Shown here in pieces: positions 1 through 9,670 of a stretch of DNA of 50,848 bases (position 1 is the stretch's first letter; the number at the start of each line of letters is the position of its first letter). Source of the stretch: Pirellula staleyi DSM 6068 (GTDB lineage Bacteria > Planctomycetota > Planctomycetia > Pirellulales > Pirellulaceae); NCBI GenBank assembly GCA_945875845.1, contig CAMCMB010000051.1, forward strand, positions 1-50,848, read 5' to 3'. A program made the position numbers and the translations under genes. A model generated the notes under the pieces. That model ran no database searches. It was not told where the DNA came from and saw only the letters and a list, made by a program, of their open reading frames with translations.

Positions 1-427
1 GTGCGATTTGGTCTGGAACTTCAAGAAGTACTTTTGCAACGGCAGCTCCGCCGGATCACCCGAAAGCATGAAGCAACGTGCTTCGCAACGGAATCGCAAG
101 TTTGCAAGAGGTCAGCATGCTGCCGCTGCATGCTTCGCAGGTCGCTGAACGCACTTTTCTACATGCCAAGGGACAAGTGTTTTGCAGTCTGCGATTCCAT
201 TGGATAGGAACCGTAACGACGGCTGACCGTCAGGACGTAAGACAGTCAGGACTTTGGGGGAGGCGAGCTTCAGTCCTCACTTTCTCCGAGAAGTGTGAAT
301 CAAAAACGCGTCGATGACCTGTCCTTGGGAGAAACGGGTGAGGATTCATGGGAGAAGAGAGCCTAAGTTTTTTTGGTACAATATGTCCGACCACAGGGCC
401 CGATCGACACCCGTACCGAACAACGCC

Positions 428-1786
428 ATGAAAACACCTGCCGTTAGAACCACGATCCAATGTCTGCTCATCCTTTTTTTCGCCTCACGGGCTTGGAGCC
501 AAGATCCCCTTCCTTCGTGGAATGAAACAGGGGCAAAAAAAAGGATCGTGGCTTTCGTCGAGCGAGTTGTCCAAGTTGGTTCGCCGGAGTTTGTACCCGA
601 ACCTGAACGCATCGCCGTTTTCGACAATGACGGATCTTTGTGGTGTGAGAATCCAATCCCTTTTCAAGCCGCCTTTGCATTGGACGAGATCAAGCGGCGG
701 AAGACATTGGAACCTCAATGGAACGACGATCCCATGGTTCAAGCGGCATTAGCAGGCGACATCGGCAAGCTTCTCGAAGGAAAACACCACGATGGTCTCA
801 TGCGTATTCTCGCATTAACTCACACAGGAATGACAACGGATGCGTTTCGCGTTCAAGTCAAGAATTGGATTGCTACCACAAAACATCCTCGCTTTGGTAA
901 ACCCTACACCGACTTAACCTACCAGCCGATGTTAGAGTTACTCCGCTACTTGCGATCCAATGGATTCAAGACATTCATCGTCTCCGGTGGTGGTGCGGAC
1001 TTCATGCGGGTTTGGTCCGAGGAGGTCTACGGTATTCCGCCTGAGAACGTGGTTGGCTCGACGGGAATGGTCAAATTGGAATGGCGCGACGGTAAGCCAA
1101 CCCTGGTGAAGACATTGGACCATCTTTTCGTTGATGACAAAGAAGGCAAGCCGATCGGCATTCACCAATTCATCGGCCGCCGACCGATCGCATGCTTCGG
1201 TAACAGCGATGGCGATCAGGCAATGCTGGAGTATACGACAATCGGTAATCCGAGGCCTAGCTTTGGACTGATCGTGCATCACACGGATGCGGATCGCGAG
1301 TACGCCTACGACGCAAATCCCAAGAGCAGCGGCAAGCTAACCACTGCGCTAGAAGCCGCCCCAAAAAATGGATGGACTGTTGTCGATATGAAGGCGGATT
1401 GGAAGCAGGTTTGGAGCACGTCGAAGAGCGATTCAGCGGATGGGACCTCACCTTCGTTGTTCGGTAAATGGCTTGCCGAAGATATTGCTGGACGAGGTGT
1501 GGTCGACCGAGCGCAATCGACACTTGAGTTAACCGATGATGGTTCCGTTTCGGGGAACACATGCGTGAACAACTTCGGTGGTAAAGCGACCATCCATGGT
1601 CAGAAGATCGTTTTCGGACCGCTTGTCATGACCCGACGCGCAGGGCCACCAGCATTGATGGATCAGGAATCCCGATACACGAGCGCACTTGAAAGGGTGG
1701 TTGGCTTTCGCCTGGATGAAAACGGTTTGTTATTCTTGGTAGACGCAGAACAAAAGGCTATTCTCCGCTTCTCTAAAATGAAGTAA
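428..1786 (+). CDS. Secreted HAD-family phosphatase fused to a META domain
   Basis: The protein starts with a signal peptide (MKTPAVRT, hydrophobic LLILFFA, cleavage near AWSQ), so it should act outside the cytoplasm. The HAD hydrolase domain has motif I FDNDGS with the nucleophile near D66 and the acid near D68, a serine/glycine-rich motif VSGGGADF, and a late acidic motif FGNSDGD, as in phosphoserine-phosphatase-like HADs. From about residue 345 a second domain follows (GKWLAEDI, a conserved NNFGG, then FGPLVMTR, ALMDQE and GFRLDENGLLFLVD), which is the META/HslJ-type fold of envelope proteins. I chose the ATG at 428 because only this start exposes the signal peptide; the frame is open to 314, which would add a charged leader. 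The substrate is unknown. The HAD assignment is firm, and the META part is clear by pattern. Confidence 0.85.
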   Translation: MKTPAVRTTIQCLLILFFASRAWSQDPLPSWNETGAKKRIVAFVERVVQVGSPEFVPEPERIAVFDNDGSLWCENPIPFQAAFALDEIKRRKTLEPQWNDDPMVQAALAGDIGKLLEGKHHDGLMRILALTHTGMTTDAFRVQVKNWIATTKHPRFGKPYTDLTYQPMLELLRYLRSNGFKTFIVSGGGADFMRVWSEEVYGIPPENVVGSTGMVKLEWRDGKPTLVKTLDHLFVDDKEGKPIGIHQFIGRRPIACFGNSDGDQAMLEYTTIGNPRPSFGLIVHHTDADREYAYDANPKSSGKLTTALEAAPKNGWTVVDMKADWKQVWSTSKSDSADGTSPSLFGKWLAEDIAGRGVVDRAQSTLELTDDGSVSGNTCVNNFGGKATIHGQKIVFGPLVMTRRAGPPALMDQESRYTSALERVVGFRLDENGLLFLVDAEQKAILRFSKMK

Positions 1787-1805
1787 TAACGCATTTTAGG
1801 CAATT

Positions 1806-1880
1806 GCGTTGAAAAAATGTTCCGACGGACAACCTTGTCCTTTGAAGACTCAACGGACTTCGGAGTCCGTCGTAGGGCAC
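1806..1880. repeat. Twin-hairpin intergenic repeat, GGACTTNNNAGTCC type
   Basis: The gap between the convergent HAD and TPR genes holds a palindrome CGGACTTCGGAGTCCG and, upstream, an imperfect partner (GACGGACAACCTTGTCC). Read on the opposite strand it resembles 45844-45901, which has two copies of the same stem. It looks like a small dispersed REP-type element. Confidence 0.6.
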
Positions 1881-1905
1881 TTCCATTTCGAGCGGTCGCA
1901 ATGAC

Positions 1906-3594
1906 CTACTTGGACTCGTTCTCACTAGGTTGGGCCGCTCGCAGTTGTTCCTGTCGTTGTTGGATCTTATTCCTCAGTTGGACCAACTGGTCACGCTGCT
2001 GCTGGGCTTGTTCAAGATTGCCAAGTTCATCAAGAAGTGCGATGAGTTTCACACGAGTCTTTTCTCTTTCTGGGTCGCGTTTCAGTGCGTCCTCGAAGCT
2101 AGCGATGGCGTCGCTCTTTCGACCGGATGCGATAAGAACTTCCGCACGTGTATCATGTAATTCAGCAAAGTCTGGAGAAATTTCAATGGCTCGATCAATG
2201 ATTTTAAGGGCTTCGTCATTTCGCGGTACTTCCAGGAACGTATAAATCATTGCCAGGTTGTTAATGGCCAACGTCATGTTTGGAAGTTCAGCCAACAAGA
2301 CTTCGTATTGATTCACCGCGGACGGGAAATCTCGACTACGTAGAGACGACTCCGCCAGTATAATCCTTGAAATATAAGAGGTTCCGTTAATAGCAATTTG
2401 ATCCCTCAAGGCCTTTAACGTCGAATCATTTTGGCCAATCCCCATCTGAGAAAGCATGTCTAGTTCTTCCCGAATTGCAACATTGGTAGGATCTAAAGCG
2501 ATTGCAAAATTAAGATATTCTAGATTCACTCGAACCTGGGAATCCTTTGTTACCAGCGTTGTCCGAAACTTGATTCGCATCGCATCGGATAGCGCTCGTC
2601 GCAGTACGGGCGATTGAGGGCGCAATTTGAGACCCGATTGCATCAATTCGATTCCCATGTCGAGCCGATTGGTCAACACATAGCCTTGAGCAGCCAATAA
2701 CAAATTTTCGTCGGCTTCCTCTCCTGTCCATTTGTCTTTCACGCTATCGACAAGCATGTCCGCTGCGGATTTGGCCTGACCCACCATTCCATTTCGCACA
2801 TAAATAGCGATCGAACTTAGCAAAAGCCTTGGCTCGAACTTAGCTGCTTTACGTAGGACTTGTTCAGCTTCGGTGATTTGGTCGTCGCGTTGAAGGAGTT
2901 GAGCATAGACCACCAACAAGACAGGATTCACGTCGGGTCGCATGGTCCCGTACTTGAGATGATGCTTTAGCGTCTCGGAGTCGATCGATTCGCCACTCTG
3001 TGCTCGTTGGATCATATCGCCTGCCACCCATGCGTGGGCCGAATCGTAGCCGCCAAATTGGGTGGGAGCCAAGCCATCCATGATGTGTCTTGCAGCGGAA
3101 ACCTTGCCATAGCGAGACATTTGAAGCGCGACGTGAAACAACGCGCGTCTGTTATTATTCTCGAGCTGCAGTACACGTCGAAACAACATATCGACAAACT
3201 CTGCGATGTCCTTGGGATCTGCGATTTGCTTGGCCGCTTTCGGAGTGGTGGAGGAGTCTTTTGACGGCAATTCCGTGTTCGGCAGCTTTTGTGTTGCGAG
3301 CGTTATCCTTTCATCTGCGAGGTCCACGTACCACTTGACTTTGGATCTATTCGTCGAAAGCTTCCCAACAGCCACAACCGAACCCACAGCCAACAACATA
3401 AGTACAATTGGCAGCATGAGCAGTGTCGCTTTCCACCTTCGTGTCGCGAACCAGAGCGAAGAAAGATCCAGCAACTCGCCCGCCAAGTCGACGAACGAGA
3501 AAGACGTCCAACTCGCCCAACGCGAAAAAGCACCCGGTGCTTGTGGGTCCTCCATCTCATTTTCGGATGGCTTGTTACGGCTTAGGAATTTCAA
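1906..3594 (-). CDS. Membrane-anchored tetratricopeptide-repeat protein
   Basis: 562 residues. A cytoplasmic stretch of about 55 residues is followed by one transmembrane segment (TLLMLPIVLMLLAVGSVVAV, about residues 58-77) and then a long helical region with TPR signatures (for example ALFHVALQMSRYGKVSAA, PDFAELHDTRAEVLIASGR, SDAIASFEDALKRDP). The C-terminus is a Gln/Arg-rich coiled coil (QAQQQRDQLVQLRNKIQQRQ). The start overlaps the stop of the exosortase-like gene by 4 bp, so the two are translationally coupled. TPR proteins often scaffold envelope complexes, and a partner role to the exosortase-like protein is inferred from position only. Confidence 0.85.
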   Translation of the reverse strand: MKFLSRNKPSENEMEDPQAPGAFSRWASWTSFSFVDLAGELLDLSSLWFATRRWKATLLMLPIVLMLLAVGSVVAVGKLSTNRSKVKWYVDLADERITLATQKLPNTELPSKDSSTTPKAAKQIADPKDIAEFVDMLFRRVLQLENNNRRALFHVALQMSRYGKVSAARHIMDGLAPTQFGGYDSAHAWVAGDMIQRAQSGESIDSETLKHHLKYGTMRPDVNPVLLVVYAQLLQRDDQITEAEQVLRKAAKFEPRLLLSSIAIYVRNGMVGQAKSAADMLVDSVKDKWTGEEADENLLLAAQGYVLTNRLDMGIELMQSGLKLRPQSPVLRRALSDAMRIKFRTTLVTKDSQVRVNLEYLNFAIALDPTNVAIREELDMLSQMGIGQNDSTLKALRDQIAINGTSYISRIILAESSLRSRDFPSAVNQYEVLLAELPNMTLAINNLAMIYTFLEVPRNDEALKIIDRAIEISPDFAELHDTRAEVLIASGRKSDAIASFEDALKRDPEREKTRVKLIALLDELGNLEQAQQQRDQLVQLRNKIQQRQEQLRAAQPSENESK

Positions 3595-5288
3595 GGTATC
3601 ACCTTTGATTCGCTCTTCGAAGCAAGGATTTGTTTTCGAACTCGATTCAACATGTCCACAAACAATGCTTGGTATTGTTCGATCTGAGTTTGACTCAAAT
3701 CTCTGCCAGTTTCGAAAAACAATCGGAATTGAATGCGAGAACTGGTGACGATTTCAGGGGAGATAGGGCCACGAAGCAAAGAAACGAGTGTCGTTTCTGG
3801 ACGCGGGCTTTCATCCTGCAATGGTTCACCCAATTCGTTGAACAAAACACTCCAAACATTCGCTGTCACTCCAAATCGATTCGTCATTCTCGTGGTGTCA
3901 ATGATCCAAGGAACATCGGTATTCATTTCGATGTCGCGTGACTCCTCGATTTTCCAACCCGTGAATTGATAGTAAACCAGCAGTGAATTCCAGGGGTTAA
4001 GTGGGAATTCCAGAGACGCCACCACGCGTATGTCTCCCCCATCGAATTGCCAAGAATGGGAATATTGGCTGAGTACACCGCCCTCAGGGCGAGTCTCAAA
4101 TGCATAGTTTATTCTCTTAAGATTGCCAAGTTGTTCCGGAAACACATCTTCCGTAACAAGCCCCTCCGCCTGTCCTCGACTCATCGAAAACAGTTCGATG
4201 TTCGGTTGCGGCCTAATAAACAAAACCCACATGCAGGCTAAACCAACCGCGGCGCAAAAAAGGCTGCAAATGGCGACAAGTCGGAAGGGCATCGATGTCT
4301 TCCCATTTCCAACTGTCACCGGAATAGGAGAGCTCGACGGCCATTGAACACACCAAAGGTATGCTCTAGTTGCTCTGCTTGAAACGTGCTCGCCTTCGAT
4401 TGGGGCGAAAAGTGCGGCGATCGCAGAATCGAACGCCATCACACAAGCAATGTTCAACCCGAATACGACGCAACTCAAAATCAATGCCGCGTAGCCACTG
4501 CTAAGATCTATCCAGTTCTCCTGGACAGCAATCGATATCAATAACAGTCGAACAAAATCGCCAATCATGGACCAAAAAAAGACCGAAAGTGAGACAAGCA
4601 GAGCTACCAAAAAAGGTCGACGCCAATAGATCAACCATGCAAATGCGAACGCAAGCAGCGCAAAACAACTTCCTGCATCTCGACATACCTCGTGTACCAA
4701 TAGTTGATTGCCTTCCACTCGCAAGACACTGTATTCAAGTACATTGGGGATGCTAACCGATTCTAAAAATCCACTGCACAGCCATGCCGCCGAAGCTTGC
4801 AACGAATGACTGATCCATGTACTCAACCCTTTCGGCAAAGGGAGCGTGACCGCAAACAACGAGCAAATGGCAAACACTCTAGTCCACGCAGTCCCGCCGA
4901 ATGCCCCCAAAGCCCACCCGAAAACCACCACGATCAAAGCTAAGTGAACTCGGGATGTTGACAGGATATACATGCCCCAAACCGCGATTGCCATCCCGCA
5001 AAACAGCAACACGCTTGAAAGAATGGATCGGAAGCGACTCGCTCGACGAAACTCACAAGTGAACACAAGGTACGCAACTCCAACCGCGATGGACAACGGA
5101 AAGAATCGGAATGGCAGTTGCTTCCAAAGTTGCTGCGCCGTGAGGAATAAAACAGGCGCCATCGCGATGATGGGAAGCAACAAACCAAAGAAAAACAACA
5201 GCATCTGTCGTTCCGCAGGTATCGGCGTGTTATTCGTCACTATGGAATCTAACCTCGTTTCATTCGACTCCACTCCAGCAAAGCTCAT
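3591..5288 (-). CDS. Exosortase-like membrane protein with extracytoplasmic C-terminal domain
   Basis: About 565 residues. The first 300 or so form eight or more hydrophobic segments with the exosortase layout: the run QLLVHEVCRDAGSCFALL carries the candidate catalytic Cys (about residue 202), and GDFVRLLLIS carries the candidate catalytic Arg (about 247). The third conserved residue of exosortases is a His on the next helix; here the matching stretch reads DLSSGYAALILS with no His. After the membrane part comes a soluble domain of about 230 residues, as in exosortases that carry an EpsI-like tail. The ATG at 5288 is preferred to the GTG at 5297. Exosortases process PEP-CTERM proteins, and one such protein is at 43392. 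The family call is good; activity is doubtful. Confidence 0.75.
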   Translation of the reverse strand: MSFAGVESNETRLDSIVTNNTPIPAERQMLLFFFGLLLPIIAMAPVLFLTAQQLWKQLPFRFFPLSIAVGVAYLVFTCEFRRASRFRSILSSVLLFCGMAIAVWGMYILSTSRVHLALIVVVFGWALGAFGGTAWTRVFAICSLFAVTLPLPKGLSTWISHSLQASAAWLCSGFLESVSIPNVLEYSVLRVEGNQLLVHEVCRDAGSCFALLAFAFAWLIYWRRPFLVALLVSLSVFFWSMIGDFVRLLLISIAVQENWIDLSSGYAALILSCVVFGLNIACVMAFDSAIAALFAPIEGEHVSSRATRAYLWCVQWPSSSPIPVTVGNGKTSMPFRLVAICSLFCAAVGLACMWVLFIRPQPNIELFSMSRGQAEGLVTEDVFPEQLGNLKRINYAFETRPEGGVLSQYSHSWQFDGGDIRVVASLEFPLNPWNSLLVYYQFTGWKIEESRDIEMNTDVPWIIDTTRMTNRFGVTANVWSVLFNELGEPLQDESPRPETTLVSLLRGPISPEIVTSSRIQFRLFFETGRDLSQTQIEQYQALFVDMLNRVRKQILASKSESKVIP

Positions 5289-5379
5289 CAAACTCACCCA
5301 TTAACGATTGACACTCACTACCGAACCAAGTTAAGTCTAGCTTGAGGACCGGGATATCAGACCGAGCACTTCAGGAGTT

Positions 5380-7839
5380 TCATCTAAAATTCCCAACCCA
5401 ATTTCGCTTCCTCCGAGAAGCTTGCAATTCCAAGGATTTTATGGACTGATCGACATTGGCCTGTTCCTGTTCGCTCAGTTTTGCGAGCCCCCCAAATCGT
5501 CTAGCGTAAAACATCCTCGACAACATGGCTCCATCCCATTGGAAAGATTCGTCGCAGAGCTGAGCCGCCGTATTCCCCAAAAATTCTTCAGGTGTTTCGT
5601 GTCGCTTGCGTTCGAAGCCGAGTCGTTTCAATGCTCTGGCTGCTCGATCGTAAAAATCAATTTTCGACAAGGTCGCTTTGGAGGCGCGCCACGGAACCTT
5701 GAATCGCATCATCCATGTTGGGAAAAACCAGAGCAATAAACGATAGCACAAGGCAAACGCAGATCCCGCAAGGATGATCGCGGTTGCAACACGCCATGAA
5801 AACCAACGATCAGGAGTAATAAAAACGCCGGCGACAGGGTTGTTTTGCAATCGCTCCATTCCAGACTTAAATACTTGCCAAATCCCTGTATACGAAACGC
5901 TTGATGACTCGCCAAACAACGACAAAAGGGTGCTCTGTTTGGATTTGTCCATGTTCAAAACCATCTCATCCCAAAGATCTTGTATTGCCCCAAGCGTCTG
6001 ACCAGATGACGCTCTAAGCGTTCCACCCGCGTTGGAGCCTTCGCCAGGGGGCGTAGGATCCAATCTCAACCAGGCTCCGCGTTTTACCCAAGCTGGAAGA
6101 GAGGGGAATCGCGATTTCAATTCATCAACGGTGAAATAGGCTTCTACCCAAGCGTGCGCATGATTCTGTTGGACCAAAAAATACTCGCCAACTTCGTTGT
6201 ACTCGCCTGGTCTAAAACCGATCACGATGCGTGTCGGAATATCGAGCGAACGAAGCCAAAGCGCCAACGCAGACGCAAAATACTGGCAGTGCCCTTTGCG
6301 TTTATTGAGTAAAAAATCGACGATCGGATCCACCGTCCGATCGATCTGTCGCGTCAGCGAAAGACTATACGAGAAGTCTGGCCCATTGGCCAAATACTCT
6401 TCAAGCAAAATCGCTTGGGTGAGCTTGTCACTTTCTATGGCTTGACCTGCCGAGAGAAGCGTGTCTCGCAGAGGTAAGATCGGCTCGAGCGATAACGGGA
6501 AATCCTTATGATCATCCAATGGAAAGACGCCGTTATCGGTCTCAAACCCATTGGCGTTCGAGCTCGTCAAGCAGTCTTGCAACTCCGGCAAGATTACCGA
6601 CTCCAAACCATCGGTAAACGCGTAGGTTGAAAACGAATACCTTCTCTTTTTATCATCGTCGTGCGACGCACGGCTTACATCGACAACGCACCAGCTTCGT
6701 CGCACCGTGCGAAACTCGTTCATCGGCGTCACGCGGGAAAGCGGTGCAATGGTCGGCACAAATGTTCCAAAACTGCTCTTCTCAATGACGTTAACCGTCA
6801 CGGAATCCGCCGTCGCAGCCAACAACGCGTCGATGTCGGTGGACGATGGCACCTTTTGCATTATCCGCGGGCTATTCGGAGAAAAAGTTTGACCAGAGTG
6901 CCAAGTCCCTTTTGCTGGACCATCGTCGTACCGATGGGAAACGGTAACACGAATATAGGGCGGTTGACTGGGCCGGTAATTCGTCTGTTTGCGATTATCG
7001 ACCATGGACATACGAAACGCCAATGCATCGGTCTGCAACATATCGCCAATGTGCCGCAATGAAATCTGGCTACTAAAACCAATTCGATTTTGTCCCCCAC
7101 CGAAACCCTCGTAGGAACTAGAATTCAGCCTCGGCAGAAAATAGAAGTACACGAGCGAGAACAAAAACACCGAAAAAGCAATCGGTAGTACACCTGTGAG
7201 CCATCGCGATGGTGCGAAAGAGGGTGGATTGGCGTTCAAGTTGTCCGGTGGTGGTGCATAAAGGGCAACTCCGGAACTTCGTTTCGAGACAAGTTTCTCT
7301 TTGCCAATCCAGTGCAGTATTCTCGCCCACATACTTGTCGATTCGGAGATCGACTCATGGTGTCGGAGCTGCGACGTGTATTCGGCTAAGGCCATCATTG
7401 ACGCGCAACCAAGGGCAAGAACCGGTAGCATTAACAGGCCATACAGCACCTTGTCGTTGACCAACGCTGCTACCACCAACTCCAAAAGCAAAAAGACTCC
7501 CCATTGCTCATAAACTCGTATCGATTTCTTTTGAAACATTAAAGGCAACTGAACGTAGACTAGCAGGTTCCCTACCGCCAGAATTTCTTTCGAAGGGGAG
7601 TCGCTCAGGAAGCCAAGGATAGCCACCCCCGCCCCGAAGATCATGGCGATGAAGACAAGCCATTTCGGAAACGCAATCCAACACAGGCGGTCGGTGTAGA
7701 TAATCGAAACGATGCTGCAAAAGCCCACCAAAAGCGGTAAATTCCAAGACCCTTGCCCCAGTCCGATCATGCCTGCAGCAATGGTCGCAAACACCGCAAA
7801 GTGGATCGTAACGCGTATAGGACTATGCTGCTGACTCAT
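5380..7839 (-). CDS. TgpA-like transglutaminase-fold membrane protein (DUF3488/DUF4129 type)
   Basis: 819 residues. The N-terminal half has about six transmembrane segments (DUF3488 type). An extracytoplasmic transglutaminase core follows with all three catalytic residues visible: Cys518 in KGHCQYFASA, His562 in NHAHAWVEAYF and Asp594 in LRLDPTP. A late transmembrane segment (ATAIILAGSAFALCYRLLLW) and a cytoplasmic DUF4129-like tail (RRFGGLAKLSEQE) close the protein, which is the standard TgpA layout. The start overlaps the A24 peptidase stop by 4 bp. TgpA proteins act at the periplasmic face on unknown substrates, probably crosslinking or cleaving peptides. Its place among processing enzymes for exported proteins supports an envelope role. 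Confidence 0.9.
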   Translation of the reverse strand: MSQQHSPIRVTIHFAVFATIAAGMIGLGQGSWNLPLLVGFCSIVSIIYTDRLCWIAFPKWLVFIAMIFGAGVAILGFLSDSPSKEILAVGNLLVYVQLPLMFQKKSIRVYEQWGVFLLLELVVAALVNDKVLYGLLMLPVLALGCASMMALAEYTSQLRHHESISESTSMWARILHWIGKEKLVSKRSSGVALYAPPPDNLNANPPSFAPSRWLTGVLPIAFSVFLFSLVYFYFLPRLNSSSYEGFGGGQNRIGFSSQISLRHIGDMLQTDALAFRMSMVDNRKQTNYRPSQPPYIRVTVSHRYDDGPAKGTWHSGQTFSPNSPRIMQKVPSSTDIDALLAATADSVTVNVIEKSSFGTFVPTIAPLSRVTPMNEFRTVRRSWCVVDVSRASHDDDKKRRYSFSTYAFTDGLESVILPELQDCLTSSNANGFETDNGVFPLDDHKDFPLSLEPILPLRDTLLSAGQAIESDKLTQAILLEEYLANGPDFSYSLSLTRQIDRTVDPIVDFLLNKRKGHCQYFASALALWLRSLDIPTRIVIGFRPGEYNEVGEYFLVQQNHAHAWVEAYFTVDELKSRFPSLPAWVKRGAWLRLDPTPPGEGSNAGGTLRASSGQTLGAIQDLWDEMVLNMDKSKQSTLLSLFGESSSVSYTGIWQVFKSGMERLQNNPVAGVFITPDRWFSWRVATAIILAGSAFALCYRLLLWFFPTWMMRFKVPWRASKATLSKIDFYDRAARALKRLGFERKRHETPEEFLGNTAAQLCDESFQWDGAMLSRMFYARRFGGLAKLSEQEQANVDQSIKSLELQASRRKRNWVGNFR

Positions 7840-9086
7840 GATTTCCTGCCGTTCAACTCCAATCCTAATAGCGTACTCTTAATCGTTACCATCAGCCAAA
7901 GCATCACGCCTAGAGCCAGCAGCAGGCAAGCAAGTATCGGCAGGATCAAGAGCGGCGGAAGAAACAGTGCCGAAGCCCATTGCCACAAATTGCCCCAATC
8001 CAGCATCGCATACAAAGTGGCTGCACACAAGTAAGGCCCAAAAGGCGTCGCACTGTCTCGCGTAATCGCCCAAACAATTAACACAAAAATCAATCCAAAA
8101 AACGGCGCCAAAAAAAACGCGATCCAGACGATCTGCCAGCCAAAGAACGAGCCGATCATCGCCATCAACGTCACGTCGCCGAACCCCAACGCCTCTTGTC
8201 CCATCGCCCACCGCGCCACCAAACGGAAGCCCCAGACAAGTAATCCACCCAATCCAATTCCAAAAAGTGACGAAAGCAATGCTTCCCACCGCGACGCACC
8301 GATCGTCCAATACGCTCCCACCAAACAAACAAGTCCTACGCACCAAATCGTTAGCAGGAACCTTGAGCTTGGGCTTCGTTTGAGCACTTCCCCAAAATAA
8401 ATAAACGCCTTTTTTAAACCTCGACGCATAATCCAGCGACGATCGGCCATCCCAAAACACCAGCCGCTCCAAAACAAGACCCCAAGCCAAAGTCCAAAAT
8501 TGCCAGGTGCTCCGACACTCCATGCTCCATTCCACATATTTGGCGAATTGGCTTGGACCGATGCAGGCGTCCCGACCAATGCCGGAAAAATAGGTACGCT
8601 CATTTCCAACAATCGCCAATCTGGAAACACGACCGCCCCAACCAAACCCAGTATCGTACCCGGTACGGTAATCCAATCTGGAATCGTTCGCTCATCGAAG
8701 TCGATAAACGTCGCCACCGTCATCAACGCGATCAGCAATCCGTACGCCATAAAGATATGCACCAGCGTTTGCGAAGGAATCCATGCAGGCGAAACATTTC
8801 CTGCCATAACGTAGCGATAAAGCCATAACAAAAAAAACGGCGTCGCTAACTCAATCAAGAACGGGCGGAACCAAAAGAACCGACCGAAGAATACAGCCTC
8901 CTGCTTTCGAAGCAACCATCCAACGATAGGCAATTTGGCTATCCACGTTCTTTCGACCATTCCTAGCGGACGTGCATGCCATGGACTGAAAGGTCTTGGG
9001 AAATAAGCGAGCGAATAGATGAAGTAGTTGATCGATGGGCCCAAGATCAACCCAAAAAGGAATAGCCCAATTTCAAAAGTGCCCAT
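7836..9086 (-). CDS. A24 (prepilin peptidase-type) membrane aspartyl protease
   Basis: 416 residues with eight or so membrane segments. Both aspartate motifs of the family are present: DFDERTIPDWIT after the third hydrophobic region and GFGDVTLMAMIG near the C-terminus. The N-terminal region lacks the paired CxxC zinc motifs of the methylating domain found in PilD, so it may cleave without the usual zinc-bound module, or methylate differently. A likely substrate class is present in the window: the DUF1559 protein at 44735 with a GFTLVELL pre-pilin-like leader. It lies 17 bp after aroK and overlaps the transglutaminase gene by 4 bp. Confidence 0.85.
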   Translation of the reverse strand: MGTFEIGLFLFGLILGPSINYFIYSLAYFPRPFSPWHARPLGMVERTWIAKLPIVGWLLRKQEAVFFGRFFWFRPFLIELATPFFLLWLYRYVMAGNVSPAWIPSQTLVHIFMAYGLLIALMTVATFIDFDERTIPDWITVPGTILGLVGAVVFPDWRLLEMSVPIFPALVGTPASVQANSPNMWNGAWSVGAPGNFGLWLGVLFWSGWCFGMADRRWIMRRGLKKAFIYFGEVLKRSPSSRFLLTIWCVGLVCLVGAYWTIGASRWEALLSSLFGIGLGGLLVWGFRLVARWAMGQEALGFGDVTLMAMIGSFFGWQIVWIAFFLAPFFGLIFVLIVWAITRDSATPFGPYLCAATLYAMLDWGNLWQWASALFLPPLLILPILACLLLALGVMLWLMVTIKSTLLGLELNGRKS

Positions 9087-9103
9087 CTCTCATCCCGTCG
9101 CAT

Positions 9104-9637
9104 TCATGTGCTTGTGCGATACCAGTGTGCGATCTTCATCGCCAAGCTTTCCATCGAAAGCTCGTCTGTTGACACACACATGTCAGCCACTTCTTCATAC
9201 AACGCCCATCGCTCGGCAAGAATCGAACGAATCTCCTCCAGATCCCCAAGTTTACTAAGTTTTGGACGACGCGTTTGCGTGTTCACATCTTTCGAGATTC
9301 GATCAAAGATCTTTTCTGGGGATACCTGCAACCAAACGGTTCGCCCGAGCTGCTTGATGCACGCACGGTTCTCTTCGCGAAGGATCGAACCGCCACCCAA
9401 AGACACAACCGTGGGCTCGGTCAGCGAACGCAGTAGAGAAATCTGCTGGCTTTCGAGATCGCGAAAAGCAGCTTCTCCCGATCGAGCAAAAATTTCCGAG
9501 ATCGTGTTGCCGCTCTGAAGCTCAATCTCGTCATCGGTGTCGATAAACGCGAGAGAGAGTTGGCTCGCAACCAATTTTCCAATCGTGGATTTGCCGGAAC
9601 CACGATAACCGGTCAGAAAAAGGTGCTTTTGAAACAT
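9104..9637 (-). CDS. aroK: Shikimate kinase
   Basis: Phosphorylates shikimate at the 3-hydroxyl with ATP in chorismate synthesis, in the cytoplasm. The sequence shows a P-loop (GYRGSGKST), the shikimate-binding DTDDEIE motif, FRDLESQ with the conserved Arg/Glu, the glycine-rich VSLGGGSI, and RRPKLSKLGD for the lid. About 177 residues is the normal length. The ATG at 9637 is chosen because it is preceded by GAAGG at a suitable distance; an in-frame TTG six codons upstream is also possible. It lies 33 bp after rplU and 17 bp before the peptidase gene, so it is likely cotranscribed. Confidence 0.95.
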   Translation of the reverse strand: MFQKHLFLTGYRGSGKSTIGKLVASQLSLAFIDTDDEIELQSGNTISEIFARSGEAAFRDLESQQISLLRSLTEPTVVSLGGGSILREENRACIKQLGRTVWLQVSPEKIFDRISKDVNTQTRRPKLSKLGDLEEIRSILAERWALYEEVADMCVSTDELSMESLAMKIAHWYRTST

Positions 9638-9670
9638 CCAAACCCTGACCTTCAACCGCGAAAGAGCTCG

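Noticed and set aside
1-313. Short frames at the window start
   Set aside because: Two overlapping frames of 68 and 79 codons lack motifs and their compositions do not look coding; the region also contains repeat-like TCAGGAC motifs. The end of an upstream gene cannot be excluded.
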